From Bacteroidales bacterium UBA2295 (GTDB taxonomy: Bacteria > Bacteroidota > Bacteroidia > Bacteroidales > Tenuifilaceae), in NCBI GenBank assembly GCA_002345825.1, contig DDWD01000160.1, positions 31,495 to 95,494 on the forward strand: a stretch of DNA of 64,000 nucleotides. Direction: 5' to 3'. The translations under genes and the position numbers were made by a program. Below the pieces are notes generated by a model, which was given only the letters and a program-made list of their open reading frames with translations, made no database searches and was not told where the DNA came from. Positions 44,924-53,654 of the stretch are shown here, piece by piece. Within the stretch, counting starts at the first letter, position 1. Each line of letters begins with the position of its first letter.

Positions 44924-45883
44924 ATGTTACTAGAAATTCTCCTGCTGATTTTGGGGCTGGTACTGCTGATTTTCGGTGCTGACAAGCTGGTTGAGGGTGC
45001 TTCGTCGGTGGCGGATAAGTTGGGTATACCTGCATTTGTAATTGGGCTTACGGTGGTGGCCTTTGGCACCTCAATGCCCGAGATGGTGGTAAATATTCTT
45101 GCCTCATTTAGCGGCAATAGCGGGTTGGCCATTGGTAATGTAATTGGCAGCAACACTATAAATATTTTGGTTGTTGTTGGCATCACCGCTATTATTAGGC
45201 CCATAACAGTTATGAGTTCAACCATTAGGATTGAGATACCATATAGCCTGCTAGCTGCCATTGTGCTTTTTCTGTTAGCCAACGATCTGTTGATTGATGG
45301 TGCCGAGCAATCAATTCTATCGCGCATCGATGGTATGGTGCTTATTACTTTTCTTGGCCTGTTTTTGCTTTACACCTATTACTCGGCCAAGTCCGACAAG
45401 TATGCGCCCATTACAAAAGTAAAAAAGCGAAAGACATATATATCAATATTGATGATAGCTGGTGGCATTCTTGGGCTTTACTTCGGTGGCGACCTTATTG
45501 TAAACTCTGCCACAACCATTGCCAGATCATTGGGCATTTCCGATGCCATTATTGGGCTAACCGTTGTGGCGCTGGGCACCTCGCTTCCCGAACTGGTAAC
45601 CTCTGCCGTAGCTGCTTACAAGGGTAATTCCGACATTGCCATAGGTAACGTGTTGGGCTCGAACATCTTTAATGTTTTTATGGTGTTGGGCATTTCGAGC
45701 ATAATTCGTCCGCTCCCTTTTTATCCCGCTGCTAATGTTGATATTTTGGTTACAGGGCTAGCAAGTATTTTGCTGTTTGCCTTTGCAATTAAGGGAACAG
45801 GTCAAAAAATTGATAGGCGGGAGGGTATCCTTTTTGTTACAATTTACATTGCATACATTGTTTACCTTGTGCTTGCCGCCTAA
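44924..45883 (+). CDS. Calcium/sodium antiporter (CaCA, YrbG-like)
   Basis: 319 aa, ten membrane segments in two alpha-repeats. Each repeat holds the ion-binding signature: GLTVVAFGTSMPEMVV with GNVIGSNTINI in the first half, and GLTVVALGTSLPELVT with GNVLGSNIFNV in the second. These acidic and polar residues coordinate Ca/Na in the NCX family. It lies alone with a clear promoter; a small membrane protein gene follows after 40 bases. Confidence 0.94.
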   Translation: MLLEILLLILGLVLLIFGADKLVEGASSVADKLGIPAFVIGLTVVAFGTSMPEMVVNILASFSGNSGLAIGNVIGSNTINILVVVGITAIIRPITVMSSTIRIEIPYSLLAAIVLFLLANDLLIDGAEQSILSRIDGMVLITFLGLFLLYTYYSAKSDKYAPITKVKKRKTYISILMIAGGILGLYFGGDLIVNSATTIARSLGISDAIIGLTVVALGTSLPELVTSAVAAYKGNSDIAIGNVLGSNIFNVFMVLGISSIIRPLPFYPAANVDILVTGLASILLFAFAIKGTGQKIDRREGILFVTIYIAYIVYLVLAA

Positions 45884-45923
45884 CGCTTTGGTGTACAGCA
45901 TAATAACTCCATTAAGAATTTAG

Positions 45924-46364
45924 ATGCAGAGCAATAAGCCAAATAAATACCTAGGAATTCCCATTTACTGGACAGAGAATTTGGTTGGTACTCCCGGACG
46001 GTTTGGGGTTAACCTACTGCTCACAATAGTTGGGGGAGGTGTATATAGCTTCGGCGTGTGGCCGTCAATTTATATGTTGGCTGTTTTCGGTGTGGTATCC
46101 CCCCTGCTTTTCACCTTCTGCCTGTACTCGTTGGTTCCACTGTTTGGCAACAACGATGAAAATCCATTTCCAAAGGTTTTCAAGTCACGCTCAAGCAGCG
46201 CGTGGGTTATGCTTTTTGATATGGCCATTGTAATAACCATGGCAATTCTTATTCATATCGATATAATCGACTACCTGTTTTTTAGGCTACTGCAAACAGT
46301 AATTTTCCCTGCGTTGATGCTGTTTATACTTCGATTTCTGTACCTTGGAGTGCGTAGGGAGTAG
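45924..46364 (+). CDS. Small membrane protein of unknown function
   Basis: 146 aa with four hydrophobic stretches (about 28-45, 50-75, 95-112, 118-138). No family recognised. Follows the Ca/Na antiporter by 40 bases in the same direction and could share its transcript. The ATG at 45924 gives the N-terminus MQSNKPNKYLGIPIYW. Confidence 0.6.
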   Translation: MQSNKPNKYLGIPIYWTENLVGTPGRFGVNLLLTIVGGGVYSFGVWPSIYMLAVFGVVSPLLFTFCLYSLVPLFGNNDENPFPKVFKSRSSSAWVMLFDMAIVITMAILIHIDIIDYLFFRLLQTVIFPALMLFILRFLYLGVRRE

Positions 46365-46639
46365 GATGATTGAATGATTGAGGTTGATTGGTCGATGATG
46401 CGATAAGGAAAGAGAAGGGGCGTGATTGATTGAATAACCGGCCTGTCAGCGTCAATTAAGATTGTGTGATTGGATATTCAACCAATTCCTCTGTGTTAAA
46501 ATTTTAAACGCTAAGGCGCTAAGGCGCAAAAGGTATTTAGCTATTCGCTATTGCCCACTCGCCATATCATACTTCATCATTCACATTCGAAATTCAATAT
46601 TCGAAATTCATTTCAGAAGAAGCCCTTATAAAATTTCTC
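46365..46639. other. Spacer with simple-sequence remnants
   Basis: 275 bases. It contains GATGATTGAATGATTGAGG-like direct repeats, the word AACGCTAAGGCGCTAAGGCG and paired ATTCGAAATTCAATATTCG copies. The AACGCTAAG word also occurs, inverted, in the repeats at 60.9 and 61.7 kb. A short frame at 46462-46653 crosses it without any protein-like signal. Confidence 0.45.
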
Positions 46640-47161
46640 TTACCGAAGCATAAACTTCATCATTATGTCGGTTTGCTCGTCATTTCCTAGCAGGAATGGG
46701 TGCTTATCGAACTCAACAAAGCCATTCTTTTTGTAAAAGCTAATTGCTCTCAGGTTATTTTCCCATACCCCCAGCCAAATGTAGCTGGCATTTCTGTGCC
46801 TAGCAATGCTTAATGCTTTATCGAGAAGTTGTTGCCCCACTTTTTTCCCATGATACTCTTTTAGCACATATATTCGTTCAACTTCAAGGCCATTATCGTT
46901 TGGTAACTCGGTTTGCGATTGGCCAAAATTAATTTTTAGGTACCCAATTATGCTGTTGTTGAGTGTGGCAAAGTAAAACTCAGAATTCGGCTCATTAAGC
47001 TCAGCCATTAGCTGTGTGGTCGATAAATTCTCGCTGAGATAGATATCCATATCCGCTTTAGTATTGATCTCAGCAAATGTTTCGGCAAACGTTTTACGGC
47101 TAATTGCTTGTAACTCGTTAAGCTCAGTAATTTTTACTTTTTTGATATTGATGATGGTCAT
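46640..47161 (-). CDS. GNAT-family N-acetyltransferase
   Basis: 173 aa with the Gcn5-related core: EVERIYVLKEYHGKKVGQQLLDKALSIAR (motif A, R/Q-x-x-G-x-G/A type acetyl-CoA loop) and WLGVWENNLRAISFYKKNGFVEFDKH (motif B). It resembles the group that acetylates small molecules, often annotated like ribosomal or diamine acetyltransferases; the substrate is unknown. Complete, monocistronic. Confidence 0.88.
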   Translation of the reverse strand: MTIINIKKVKITELNELQAISRKTFAETFAEINTKADMDIYLSENLSTTQLMAELNEPNSEFYFATLNNSIIGYLKINFGQSQTELPNDNGLEVERIYVLKEYHGKKVGQQLLDKALSIARHRNASYIWLGVWENNLRAISFYKKNGFVEFDKHPFLLGNDEQTDIMMKFMLR

Positions 47162-47268
47162 CGTTAGTGATTAAGGCTTTTACAACATACGATTTAATAA
47201 TAGCATAACGAATAAATCAATCCCAATGCCCTTAAGAGCATCAATGCTAAACGCTTTTTGTTAGGCTG

Positions 47269-47802
47269 TTACAACCATCGGCCTATAAATATTTTAATTC
47301 CAAAATGGTTACCCCACTTTTTCTCACCATTGTCGTAGTTAAAGTGGGTGGCACCTAGTTGAACCCCAAAGGATATCGACCATTTTTCGCTTATCTGCAA
47401 ATTATACCCCGGTTCTATAAAAAAACCAAAATTTGAATGCTTTTCCAAAATATTTCGGGTAAAACCAATGCCCGGAGCAGCAAAAAAACCAGCCGAAGGA
47501 ATTGTTAACTCCTCTTTTTTCTTGAGAAAAATTGGAAAAGCAACTTGCCCGCCCAAATGGCTAACTTTAGTTGAGGATTCACGAAAACCTAGATTAACAG
47601 TAGTCGATGCTCTAAAATCAATCCTACTATTTAACGGTACCTGATAGACTAATGGTACGATATTTAGGTCGAATTCGCCCTCTTGGTAAAAGGGTTCTAC
47701 AGTAACCGATGGGTTTAATCCAACAAAATGAGTCCTTTGACCATATGTTTCAACAGTTACTAGAGCTAAAAGTATCGAGATGGCTGTAATAAGTTTACCC
47801 AT
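47269..47802 (-). CDS. Exported protein, probable small beta-barrel
   Basis: 177 aa from the ATG at 47802, which supplies the signal peptide MGKLITAISILLALVTVETYG. The mature part is a series of amphipathic strands with Gly/Phe patterns (GFFIEPGYNLQISEKWSISFGVQLGATHF) and ends in an aromatic-rich IKIFIGRWL, which is compatible with an outer-membrane barrel. The family is not recognised. Minus strand, between the acetyltransferase and the hydroxyacid dehydrogenase. Confidence 0.6.
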   Translation of the reverse strand: MGKLITAISILLALVTVETYGQRTHFVGLNPSVTVEPFYQEGEFDLNIVPLVYQVPLNSRIDFRASTTVNLGFRESSTKVSHLGGQVAFPIFLKKKEELTIPSAGFFAAPGIGFTRNILEKHSNFGFFIEPGYNLQISEKWSISFGVQLGATHFNYDNGEKKWGNHFGIKIFIGRWL

Positions 47803-47863
47803 AATATTTTTTGTTAGTGAATTACAATTTTGATGCTGACAAAAAATCAAAGACTCATCTTTA

Positions 47864-48811
47864 CTAGCCCATTACATTCTGTGGATTCCCTTCGAGCCAG
47901 CACCTAACGTTATCCATCACAATTTGTGAGCGTAGCGCAATGGCCTCATGGGTTGCAAAGCCAATGTGTGGCATAAGTAGTGTGTTTGGCGCTTTTAGTA
48001 GCGGGTGATCAGCTTTTAGTGGGGGTTCGTACTCGTAAATATCAATTGCTGCACCGGCAATTTCTTTTTGACTTAGCGCATCAACAAGTGCTTTGGCGTT
48101 TAAAACTTTTGCACGGGCAGTGTTTATTAGTATGGCGTTGTATTTCATCATCTCCAGCTCGCGGATTCCAATCAGGTTCTCGGTCTGAGGGGTTAGTGGC
48201 AGGTGAAGCGATAGTATATCGGCGGTGCGTACTACCTCATCAAATTCTAAGAACTTTACGTTTGCTATGTTCTTGGGTGTTCGTGACCAAGCCACCACCT
48301 TGCAGCCGAAGGCGTTGGCCAGCTGGGCAACCCGTTGGCCAATGGCTCCCGCACCCAGAATGCCAAATGTTTTGCCGGCTAGCTCCCTCCCTAGGAATCC
48401 ATTGCGTCCCCCTAAGCTACGAGTAACCGAATCGGCGGGGGTAATCATTCTAAAAAGGTCAATGACCATACCAATGGTTAGCTCGGCAACGGCCTGCGTG
48501 CTATAGCCAGCTGCGTTGGATATGGTTATTCCGCGCTGCTTGCAGGCTTCCTGCGCAACATGATCGACCCCTGTAAAGGCTACCGAAATAAATTTAAGGC
48601 TACTCGCCTTGCTTATTATGCTTTCGGAAACAGGCAAATTGCTAATCACAAGTACATTGGCGTTGGCAACTCTTTGAGCCAGATCATCCTCGCTTTGGGG
48701 GATATCATTATAAAACTCAACGGTGTTTCCTTGTTTTTCCATCTCGTGAGCAAAGGCTGTTTTCTCGTCGTTGGTCAGACCAATGGGTTCTGCAAAAACT
48801 ATTTTAGTCAT
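47864..48811 (-). CDS. D-isomer-specific 2-hydroxyacid dehydrogenase
   Basis: 315 aa. The NAD-binding Rossmann motif is GILGAGAIGQRVAQL with a following basic VVAWSRTPK, and the catalytic region has INTARAKVLN (Arg) and MPHIGFAT (His) at the end. The length and pattern fit glycerate/lactate/phosphoglycerate-type dehydrogenases; the substrate cannot be assigned. Start ATG at 48811; monocistronic. Confidence 0.9.
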   Translation of the reverse strand: MTKIVFAEPIGLTNDEKTAFAHEMEKQGNTVEFYNDIPQSEDDLAQRVANANVLVISNLPVSESIISKASSLKFISVAFTGVDHVAQEACKQRGITISNAAGYSTQAVAELTIGMVIDLFRMITPADSVTRSLGGRNGFLGRELAGKTFGILGAGAIGQRVAQLANAFGCKVVAWSRTPKNIANVKFLEFDEVVRTADILSLHLPLTPQTENLIGIRELEMMKYNAILINTARAKVLNAKALVDALSQKEIAGAAIDIYEYEPPLKADHPLLKAPNTLLMPHIGFATHEAIALRSQIVMDNVRCWLEGNPQNVMG

Positions 48812-48920
48812 TTCTGTTGATATTATTATTTATATGGATGTACAAATTTAGTATTTATAGATTAAACCCAGCCCATAGGCATAGTGAAATCCATTTGTAT
48901 TCAAAGTAGATAAACATTTG

Positions 48921-48928
48921 TATTTTTG
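48921..48928 (+). promoter_or_regulatory. -7 element of the lipoate ligase gene
   Basis: TATTTTTG matches TAnnTTTG; TTTG at 48894-48897 is 23 bases upstream, a somewhat long spacing. Confidence 0.45.
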
Positions 48929-48991
48929 TCAACCTTTAAACCTATTGCTTGTTTTAGTTAGTGTTAAAAATCAAAATTAATCCCAATAGCT

Positions 48992-49972
48992 ATGCTTTGC
49001 ATTAAAGACTCACACACCGACCCCTATTTCAATATTGCTGCCGATGAGTACGCCCTAAAATACCTGAAAGACGATTGTTTTATGCTGTGGCGCAATGAGC
49101 CTTCCATAATTGTTGGGAAGCACCAGAATACCCTGGCAGAGATTAATGTGGATTATGTTAAGGAGAACAACATCAAGGTTGTTAGGCGAATATCGGGTGG
49201 TGGTGCAGTTTTCCATGATCTGGGCAACTTAAACTTCACCTTTGTGAAGAACGCTGGCGAGGGTGCACAGGGCGATTTTCGCAAGTTTACACAGCCAATT
49301 CTCGACGTTTTGCAGAGCATGGGCATAAATGCCAGGTTCGAGGGGCGTAACGACCTTACCATCGACGGAAAAAAATTCTCGGGCAATGCCGAGAGCATCT
49401 GGAAGAATAGGGTGCTGCACCACGGAACGCTGCTTTTCTCGGCCGTAATGACCGACCTGTCGGCTGCGTTAAAGGTAAACCCTCTCAAATTTCAGGATAA
49501 GGCAGTAAAATCGGTTAGATCTCGAGTTACCAACATTAGCGAGTATCTAAACGAAAAGATGGATGTGCTGGAGTTCCGTGACAGGATTATGAAGCACATA
49601 ATGGAGATGTACCCCGATTCGAAGGAGTACGAGTACACCCCCGAGGATATTGCTGGCATTGAGAAGCTGCGCGACGAGAAATTCTCGCAGTGGGAGTGGA
49701 ATTTTGGCGACTCGCCAAAGTACGATTTCGAGAAGCTAATTCGTACCGAGGGAGGTAGCGTTGAATTTCATATCAATGTATCGAAAGGCGTAATAAAAGA
49801 CATACGGATATTTGGCGATTTCTTCCACAAGCACGATATCGACGAGGTGCAAAAATCTTTGGTGGGTGTTAAGCACGAGCGCGAAGCTATTTTGCAGACC
49901 CTATCGCAGTTCGATTTCAACAGCTACTTCAAGAACATTAAGGTTGAGGAGTTTGTTGGGGGGATGTTCTAG
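48992..49972 (+). CDS. lplA: Lipoate-protein ligase A
   Basis: 326 aa with both the ligase core and the C-terminal accessory domain. Motifs: NEPSIIVGKHQN, RRISGGGAVFHDLGNLNFTF (lipoate-AMP loop) and GRNDLTIDGKKFSGNAES. LplA uses ATP to load free lipoate on E2 subunits and GcvH. The C-terminal part (about 240-326) is the LplA accessory domain. Alone on the plus strand, with its own promoter. Confidence 0.94.
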   Translation: MLCIKDSHTDPYFNIAADEYALKYLKDDCFMLWRNEPSIIVGKHQNTLAEINVDYVKENNIKVVRRISGGGAVFHDLGNLNFTFVKNAGEGAQGDFRKFTQPILDVLQSMGINARFEGRNDLTIDGKKFSGNAESIWKNRVLHHGTLLFSAVMTDLSAALKVNPLKFQDKAVKSVRSRVTNISEYLNEKMDVLEFRDRIMKHIMEMYPDSKEYEYTPEDIAGIEKLRDEKFSQWEWNFGDSPKYDFEKLIRTEGGSVEFHINVSKGVIKDIRIFGDFFHKHDIDEVQKSLVGVKHEREAILQTLSQFDFNSYFKNIKVEEFVGGMF

Positions 49973-49992
49973 AAATCTCTATCAATAAAGCA

Positions 49993-50835
49993 TCATTTTT
50001 CAGAACACAAATCATTTGCCTCATCCAGAACCTTGGCTATCTTTGGTTTTGAGATTCCAATATTCTCCAGTACTTTAGGGTTGCTAACCACCTGGCGGCA
50101 AAGCACAACGCCCTTATCCATTAATTGTTGCTTCTCCCTCTTGTTAAGCTCCGTTAGGGTGGTAATGGGGAACATGCGGTACTTATCAATCATATCCTTA
50201 AGGCTATGACCCTTGGGGTAGTCCCAGCTTACCAGATGTAGCCCCGAGCACTTTCCAAAATCCATAGCATCGGTGGTAAATCGGGTGTTGGTAACAATCC
50301 AGCCGTAGAATGTGTAGCCATTGTACTCGGGCAGCTGCTTGCGCTTGGCTTCAATGTCGTTTACTCTTGAGCGGATGTATAGTGGAACCTGAACATTGGC
50401 GTGCTTATCCTGCGTGTTGTAGTACTTGCACTCAACCAAGTACTGCGTGTGGTTTTCCGTTGCAACCACATCTACCTCATGCTGTACGCACTGCCCTTGC
50501 ACTAGTTGGCCAACCTTAGTTTCAAAACCTTGAATTTCAAAAATCTGACCCACAAAATGCTCGAATGGGTATCCTGTTGGCCCCAGTTCCATGAGCGCAT
50601 TTTTTAGGCTGTATCGGGCGGCGTAGCCATTTCTTTTTTTGCGGAGCAGCGCAAATGCTTTAGCGTAAATTTTTTTGGTTGTCACCCCCTCGGTAATCCA
50701 GCTTTCTATTTCCAATACAATGCTGTTAATTAGCTCGTTATTGGCGCCGGCGCGCTGTAACGACTGTTTTAGCTTTTCGCTCTGAAAAGCTTCCTTTTCG
50801 CCTGTAGCCTTGGTAATTTGTATGGTGTTACTCAT
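49993..50835 (-). CDS. ATP-cone domain fused to a Mrr-like restriction endonuclease fold
   Basis: 280 aa. Residues about 4-88 are an ATP-cone (ITKATGEKEAFQSEKLKQSLQRAG ... SWITEGVTTKKIYAKAFALL), known as the nucleotide-sensing domain of ribonucleotide reductases and NrdR. From about 105 the PD-(D/E)XK Mrr-like fold appears: FEHFVGQIFEIQGFETKVG, then HEVDVVA and YLVECKYYN, giving the D-x(n)-E-x-K active site. A helical C-terminus follows. The active residues are kept, so nuclease activity is plausible. Related ATP-cone/Mrr proteins occur scattered in Bacteroidota; their function is not established. No methylase beside it. Confidence 0.85.
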   Translation of the reverse strand: MSNTIQITKATGEKEAFQSEKLKQSLQRAGANNELINSIVLEIESWITEGVTTKKIYAKAFALLRKKRNGYAARYSLKNALMELGPTGYPFEHFVGQIFEIQGFETKVGQLVQGQCVQHEVDVVATENHTQYLVECKYYNTQDKHANVQVPLYIRSRVNDIEAKRKQLPEYNGYTFYGWIVTNTRFTTDAMDFGKCSGLHLVSWDYPKGHSLKDMIDKYRMFPITTLTELNKREKQQLMDKGVVLCRQVVSNPKVLENIGISKPKIAKVLDEANDLCSEK

Positions 50836-50848
50836 ATGTGTAGTTCTA

Positions 50849-51499
50849 TTATTTAAATAATTTGTCGATACTATCCCCAGCAGGGATATCTAAATGGTAG
50901 GCTAAGATACCCAATTTTCTGGCTCCCTCAACGTGTTGTAGTGTATCATCGATAAAAAGTGTTTCGCCGGGGTTAAGGTTATTCTCTTTAAGGATGATTT
51001 CAAATGCTTCAGCATCGGGTTTGCGCATATGTATTAGGTGCGAGTAGTACTCCTTATCGAAGTATACCGAAAGATTTTCGACTCCAAAGGTTTTGTGCAA
51101 AACCTTGTTGTACTCATCAATATGTATGGCGTTGGTATTGCTAAGGAGGAATGTTTTGTAATGATTTTTGACTGACCGCAGCACTTCGAGTCGTTGTGGT
51201 GGGAAATCGAGCAGCATGGCGTTCCACGCATCGTCAATTTGCCTATCGGTAAGCGCTAGGCCGCTTATCTGGCGGAGCCCATCACGAAACAGTTCTGGGG
51301 TAACCAAACCCTTGTCCAGTTGATCGAACAGCCCAACCTGTTGGGCTTGGGTGAACATCAATTCAAAATCGGTAATCCCCAGATTTTTATAGGCATCGAT
51401 GGTTAGGTGGTAATTGATATTAAGAATAACGCCGCCCAAATCGAATATGATATTCTTGATGTTTTGGTTGGCAAAAGGGGTAAAAATGGGTTTCGACAT
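50849..51499 (-). CDS. HAD-family hydrolase
   Basis: 216 aa from the ATG at 51499. Motif I is FDLGGVIL (nucleophile Asp), motif II LLSNTNAI, motif III with Lys in RKPDAEAF and motif IV FIDDTLQHVEGA. It has a small alpha-helical cap and belongs to the phosphatase subgroup with YihX-like proteins; the substrate is unknown. It lies 13 bases before the end of the ATP-cone gene, so they may be co-transcribed, with this gene first. Confidence 0.9.
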   Translation of the reverse strand: MSKPIFTPFANQNIKNIIFDLGGVILNINYHLTIDAYKNLGITDFELMFTQAQQVGLFDQLDKGLVTPELFRDGLRQISGLALTDRQIDDAWNAMLLDFPPQRLEVLRSVKNHYKTFLLSNTNAIHIDEYNKVLHKTFGVENLSVYFDKEYYSHLIHMRKPDAEAFEIILKENNLNPGETLFIDDTLQHVEGARKLGILAYHLDIPAGDSIDKLFK

Positions 51500-51583
51500 A
51501 AAAAAAGTAATGTTAGGGTTGCAAAATTCGGATACAAATATGTACTTTTGCAATCCAATAAAAAAACCTTTTGAGGTTTTTGT

Positions 51584-51672
51584 CGGGGCTCATAGCCTGT
51601 CTGCTCGGTTGCCTCGCAACAAGCAGGCTCAACTGGTTAGAGCACCTGACTCATAATCAGAGGTTAAATAAT
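51584..51672 (+). repeat. Decayed tRNA-like repeat (copy A)
   Basis: GGGGCTCATAGCC at 51584-51597 resembles the 5' end of the intact tRNA downstream. After an inserted 28-base hairpin-like block (GTTGC...GCAAC core) the D and anticodon arms follow nearly unchanged: GGTTAGAGCACCTGACTCAT. It has no T arm or 3' acceptor strand, so it cannot fold to a functional tRNA. Confidence 0.75.
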
Positions 51673-51706
51673 AAAGTAGTTCTAAGAAATATTAATTTCC
51701 CGATAA

Positions 51707-51780
51707 GGGCCCATAGCTCAGCTGGTTAGAGCACCTGACTCATAATCAGGGGGTCGCTGGTTCAAGCCCAGCTGGGCCCA
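51707..51780 (+). tRNA. tRNA with CAU anticodon (Ile2 or elongator Met)
   Basis: 74-base cloverleaf: acceptor GGGCCCA pairs with TGGGCCC, D arm GCTC/GAGC, anticodon arm CCTGA-CTCATAA-TCAGG with CAU, T arm GCTGG-TTCAAGC-CCAGC, discriminator A. CCA is not encoded. A CAU anticodon may be elongator Met, or Ile2 after TilS makes lysidine; the G-C rich acceptor and GGTCGCTGG T-arm look like Ile2, but this is not certain. Initiator features are absent. A strong terminator follows within 11 bases. Confidence 0.92.
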
Positions 51781-51790
51781 CTTAAAAAAG

Positions 51791-51820
51791 AAAGCGCCGA
51801 AAGGCGCTTTTATTTTTTTA
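51791..51820 (+). terminator. tRNA terminator
   Basis: Stem AAAGCGCC / GGCGCTTT (51791-51798 with 51803-51810), GAAA loop, then TATTTTTTTA. Ends the tRNA transcript; decayed versions of this hairpin recur in the following repeats. Confidence 0.9.
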
Positions 51821-51825
51821 TTGGG

Positions 51826-51920
51826 TATTCATAATCTTGGGGGTCGTCTCGTCAGCGAAGCCGACGAGACTGGGCCCACAGTAGAAGAAGAAGCGCCGAT
51901 TGGCGCTTCTTCTGTTTTAT
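51826..51920 (+). repeat. tRNA 3'-half plus terminator repeat (copy C)
   Basis: TTCATAATCTTGGGGGTCG (anticodon arm and variable loop of the tRNA) is followed by an inserted perfect hairpin GTCTCGTC / GACGAGAC (51846-51853 with 51863-51870) in the place of the T arm. CTGGGCCCACA, the tRNA 3' end, follows, then a second terminator-type hairpin AGAAGAAGCGCC / GGCGCTTCTTCT (51886-51897 with 51902-51913) with a T-tail. Confidence 0.8.
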
Positions 51921-51927
51921 TCTATTT

Positions 51928-52035
51928 GAAAACTCATAATCAGGAGGTCGTCTCGTCTCGTCACTTTCTGACGAGACGAGACTGAACTCACATGAGGGAG
52001 TAAATTCGCCAATCGGCACTTTTTCTGCTTTTTGT
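51928..52035 (+). repeat. tRNA-derived repeat (copy D)
   Basis: AACTCATAATCAGGAGGTCG, then a 14-bp perfect stem GTCTCGTCTCGTCA / TGACGAGACGAGAC (51950-51963 with 51969-51982), then a degenerate 3' end and a weak CGCCAATCGG terminator relic with TTTTTCTGCTTTTTG. It is more diverged than copy C in the 3' part. Confidence 0.7.
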
Positions 52036-52040
52036 ATTTG

Positions 52041-52115
52041 TAGACTCATAGCCATTGGGTCGCCTCTTCTCGTCAGAAAGTTACGAGACGAGACTGGTCT
52101 GCAGAAAAACAGGCA
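52041..52115 (+). repeat. tRNA-derived repeat (copy E)
   Basis: TAGACTCATAGCCATTGGGTCG, then an imperfect hairpin around CTTCTCGTCAGAAAG...ACGAGACGAG, then CTGGTCTGCAG. It is the weakest of the tandem copies on this side of the pseudogene. Confidence 0.55.
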
Positions 52116-52449
52116 TTTACAAATACTACGTAAGTGCTTTTTTATTTTGATACAAACATTCTACAAACAAACCAAGTTATAGCCTCGCTACCTATGCTAA
52201 CGCGCGTATCCTTTTCATCTGGTTACGAATGCTTAAGGTAAAGCCATTCAACGATTTTGCCTCCCCAATGGAGATTATAAAAACAATTGGGAACAAGAAT
52301 CACCGTTTATAAAACAGTTAATGAATTAGAACATGAACTTTACAGAACAACCTAGCTCCTGTTAGGTGCTTTTCAACAACTTACCTTTCGGTAACTTACC
52401 TTTTGGTAATGTGGTGAAAGTATGCTATAATTGTTGAAAAATATACTTG
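52116..52449. other. Spacer before the ATPase pseudogene
   Basis: 334 bases; no gene. It includes an AACTTACCTTTCGG / AACTTACCTTTTGG direct duplication at about 52379-52408. Confidence 0.4.
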
Positions 52450-53582
52450 ATGAAGACGCCATTTACATTTGGGAAAATCGCTTTAGATAAGGATTTTACC
52501 GATAGGGAAAAGGAAACGATTCGCTTGGTTCAGAACTTTACCTCTCTAACACATACCATCCTTATCTCTCCCCGCAGGTAGGGGAAATCATCGCTGGTAA
52601 CAAAAGCCTCGAAGATAGCCTTGGATAAAAACAAGAAGTTGCGATTCTGCTTTATTGATTTGAATAACGTAAGAACCGAGGAGCAATTCTACGAGTATTT
52701 TGCAACTGAAATCTTAAAGGTTTCATCAACAAAATTTGAAAACATTGTTGATTCAGCAAAACAACTACTTGGTAGATTCATACCCACCATTACTGTAAAC
52801 CCAACGCCTGAAAGCAATTTGCAGCTCGGATTGGATTGGAGCGAGGTTAAAAAGCAACCCACCGATATTATAGAGTTGGCAGAGCGTTTAGCCATTAACT
52901 CCAAAACCAACTTCATCATCTGTATCGATGAGTTTCAGAATATTTCGGAATTCGAAAATCCCGAAGCTTTTCAAAAAATGCTACGTGCTCACTGGCAAAA
53001 GCATCAAAATGTATCGTACTGTCTTTATGGCAGTAAGCGTCATATGCTAATGGATGTATTTACTTCTCCCTCAATGCCATTCTACAAGTTTGGTGATATA
53101 GTTTTCCTTGATAAGATATCGACCGACGACTGGATTAAATTTATTGTAAGCAGGTTTAACGACACGGGAAAAAAATTGACAACGTTTCCGCCAAACTTAT
53201 CGTTGATTTAGCCGACCGCCACTCATACTATGTACAGCAACTGGCCCAACAGACCTGGTTACGCACTGAGGTTAAATGTATAAACGATAACGTAACCGAA
53301 GCCTTCGAGGATCTGGTTCTTCAACTCAGCATGCTATTCCAATCCATAACCGATGGGTTAAACAATAGCCAAATAAATCTACTTAAAGTAGTTATCAATA
53401 ATGTGGAGCAGCTCAGCTCAAAAGCAACAATACAGGAGTACCGCCTCGGGACATCTGCCAATGTTTTAAAGGTTAAGAAAGCATTGGTAAATAAGGAAAT
53501 TATTGATATACAGAACGGCACCGTTACTTTTCTTGACCCATTTTACAGGTACTGGTTAAAAAAATATTTCTTTAAAATATGA
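52450..53582 (+). pseudogene. Broken AAA ATPase (archaeal-type ATPase family)
   Basis: An ATG at 52450 starts a frame (MKTPFTFGKIALDKDF) that would run into a Walker A block RRxGKSSL. The codon at x is TAG (52579-52581 region), probably a mutated Trp TGG. The same frame continues with CFIDLNNV, and a Walker B-like IICIDEFQ stands near 52920. It then shifts at an A-run (53169-53175, seven A where eight would keep the frame) and continues to ...FLDPFYRYWLKKY at 53582, the usual end of this family (C-terminal DUF234-like domain). Two independent lesions argue for a real pseudogene, though a sequencing slip at the A-run is possible. It lies between tRNA-derived repeats. Confidence 0.82.
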
Positions 53583-53654
53583 CACTAACATCAAAACTTC
53601 TTTAGGCAGAAGCTCATGCCTCAATCGTTCTTTTTGAGCAGAGCCTGTTACGCA

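Noticed and set aside
51584..51672. Second functional tRNA
   Set aside because: No T arm or 3' acceptor strand and an insertion within the 5' half; it cannot fold.
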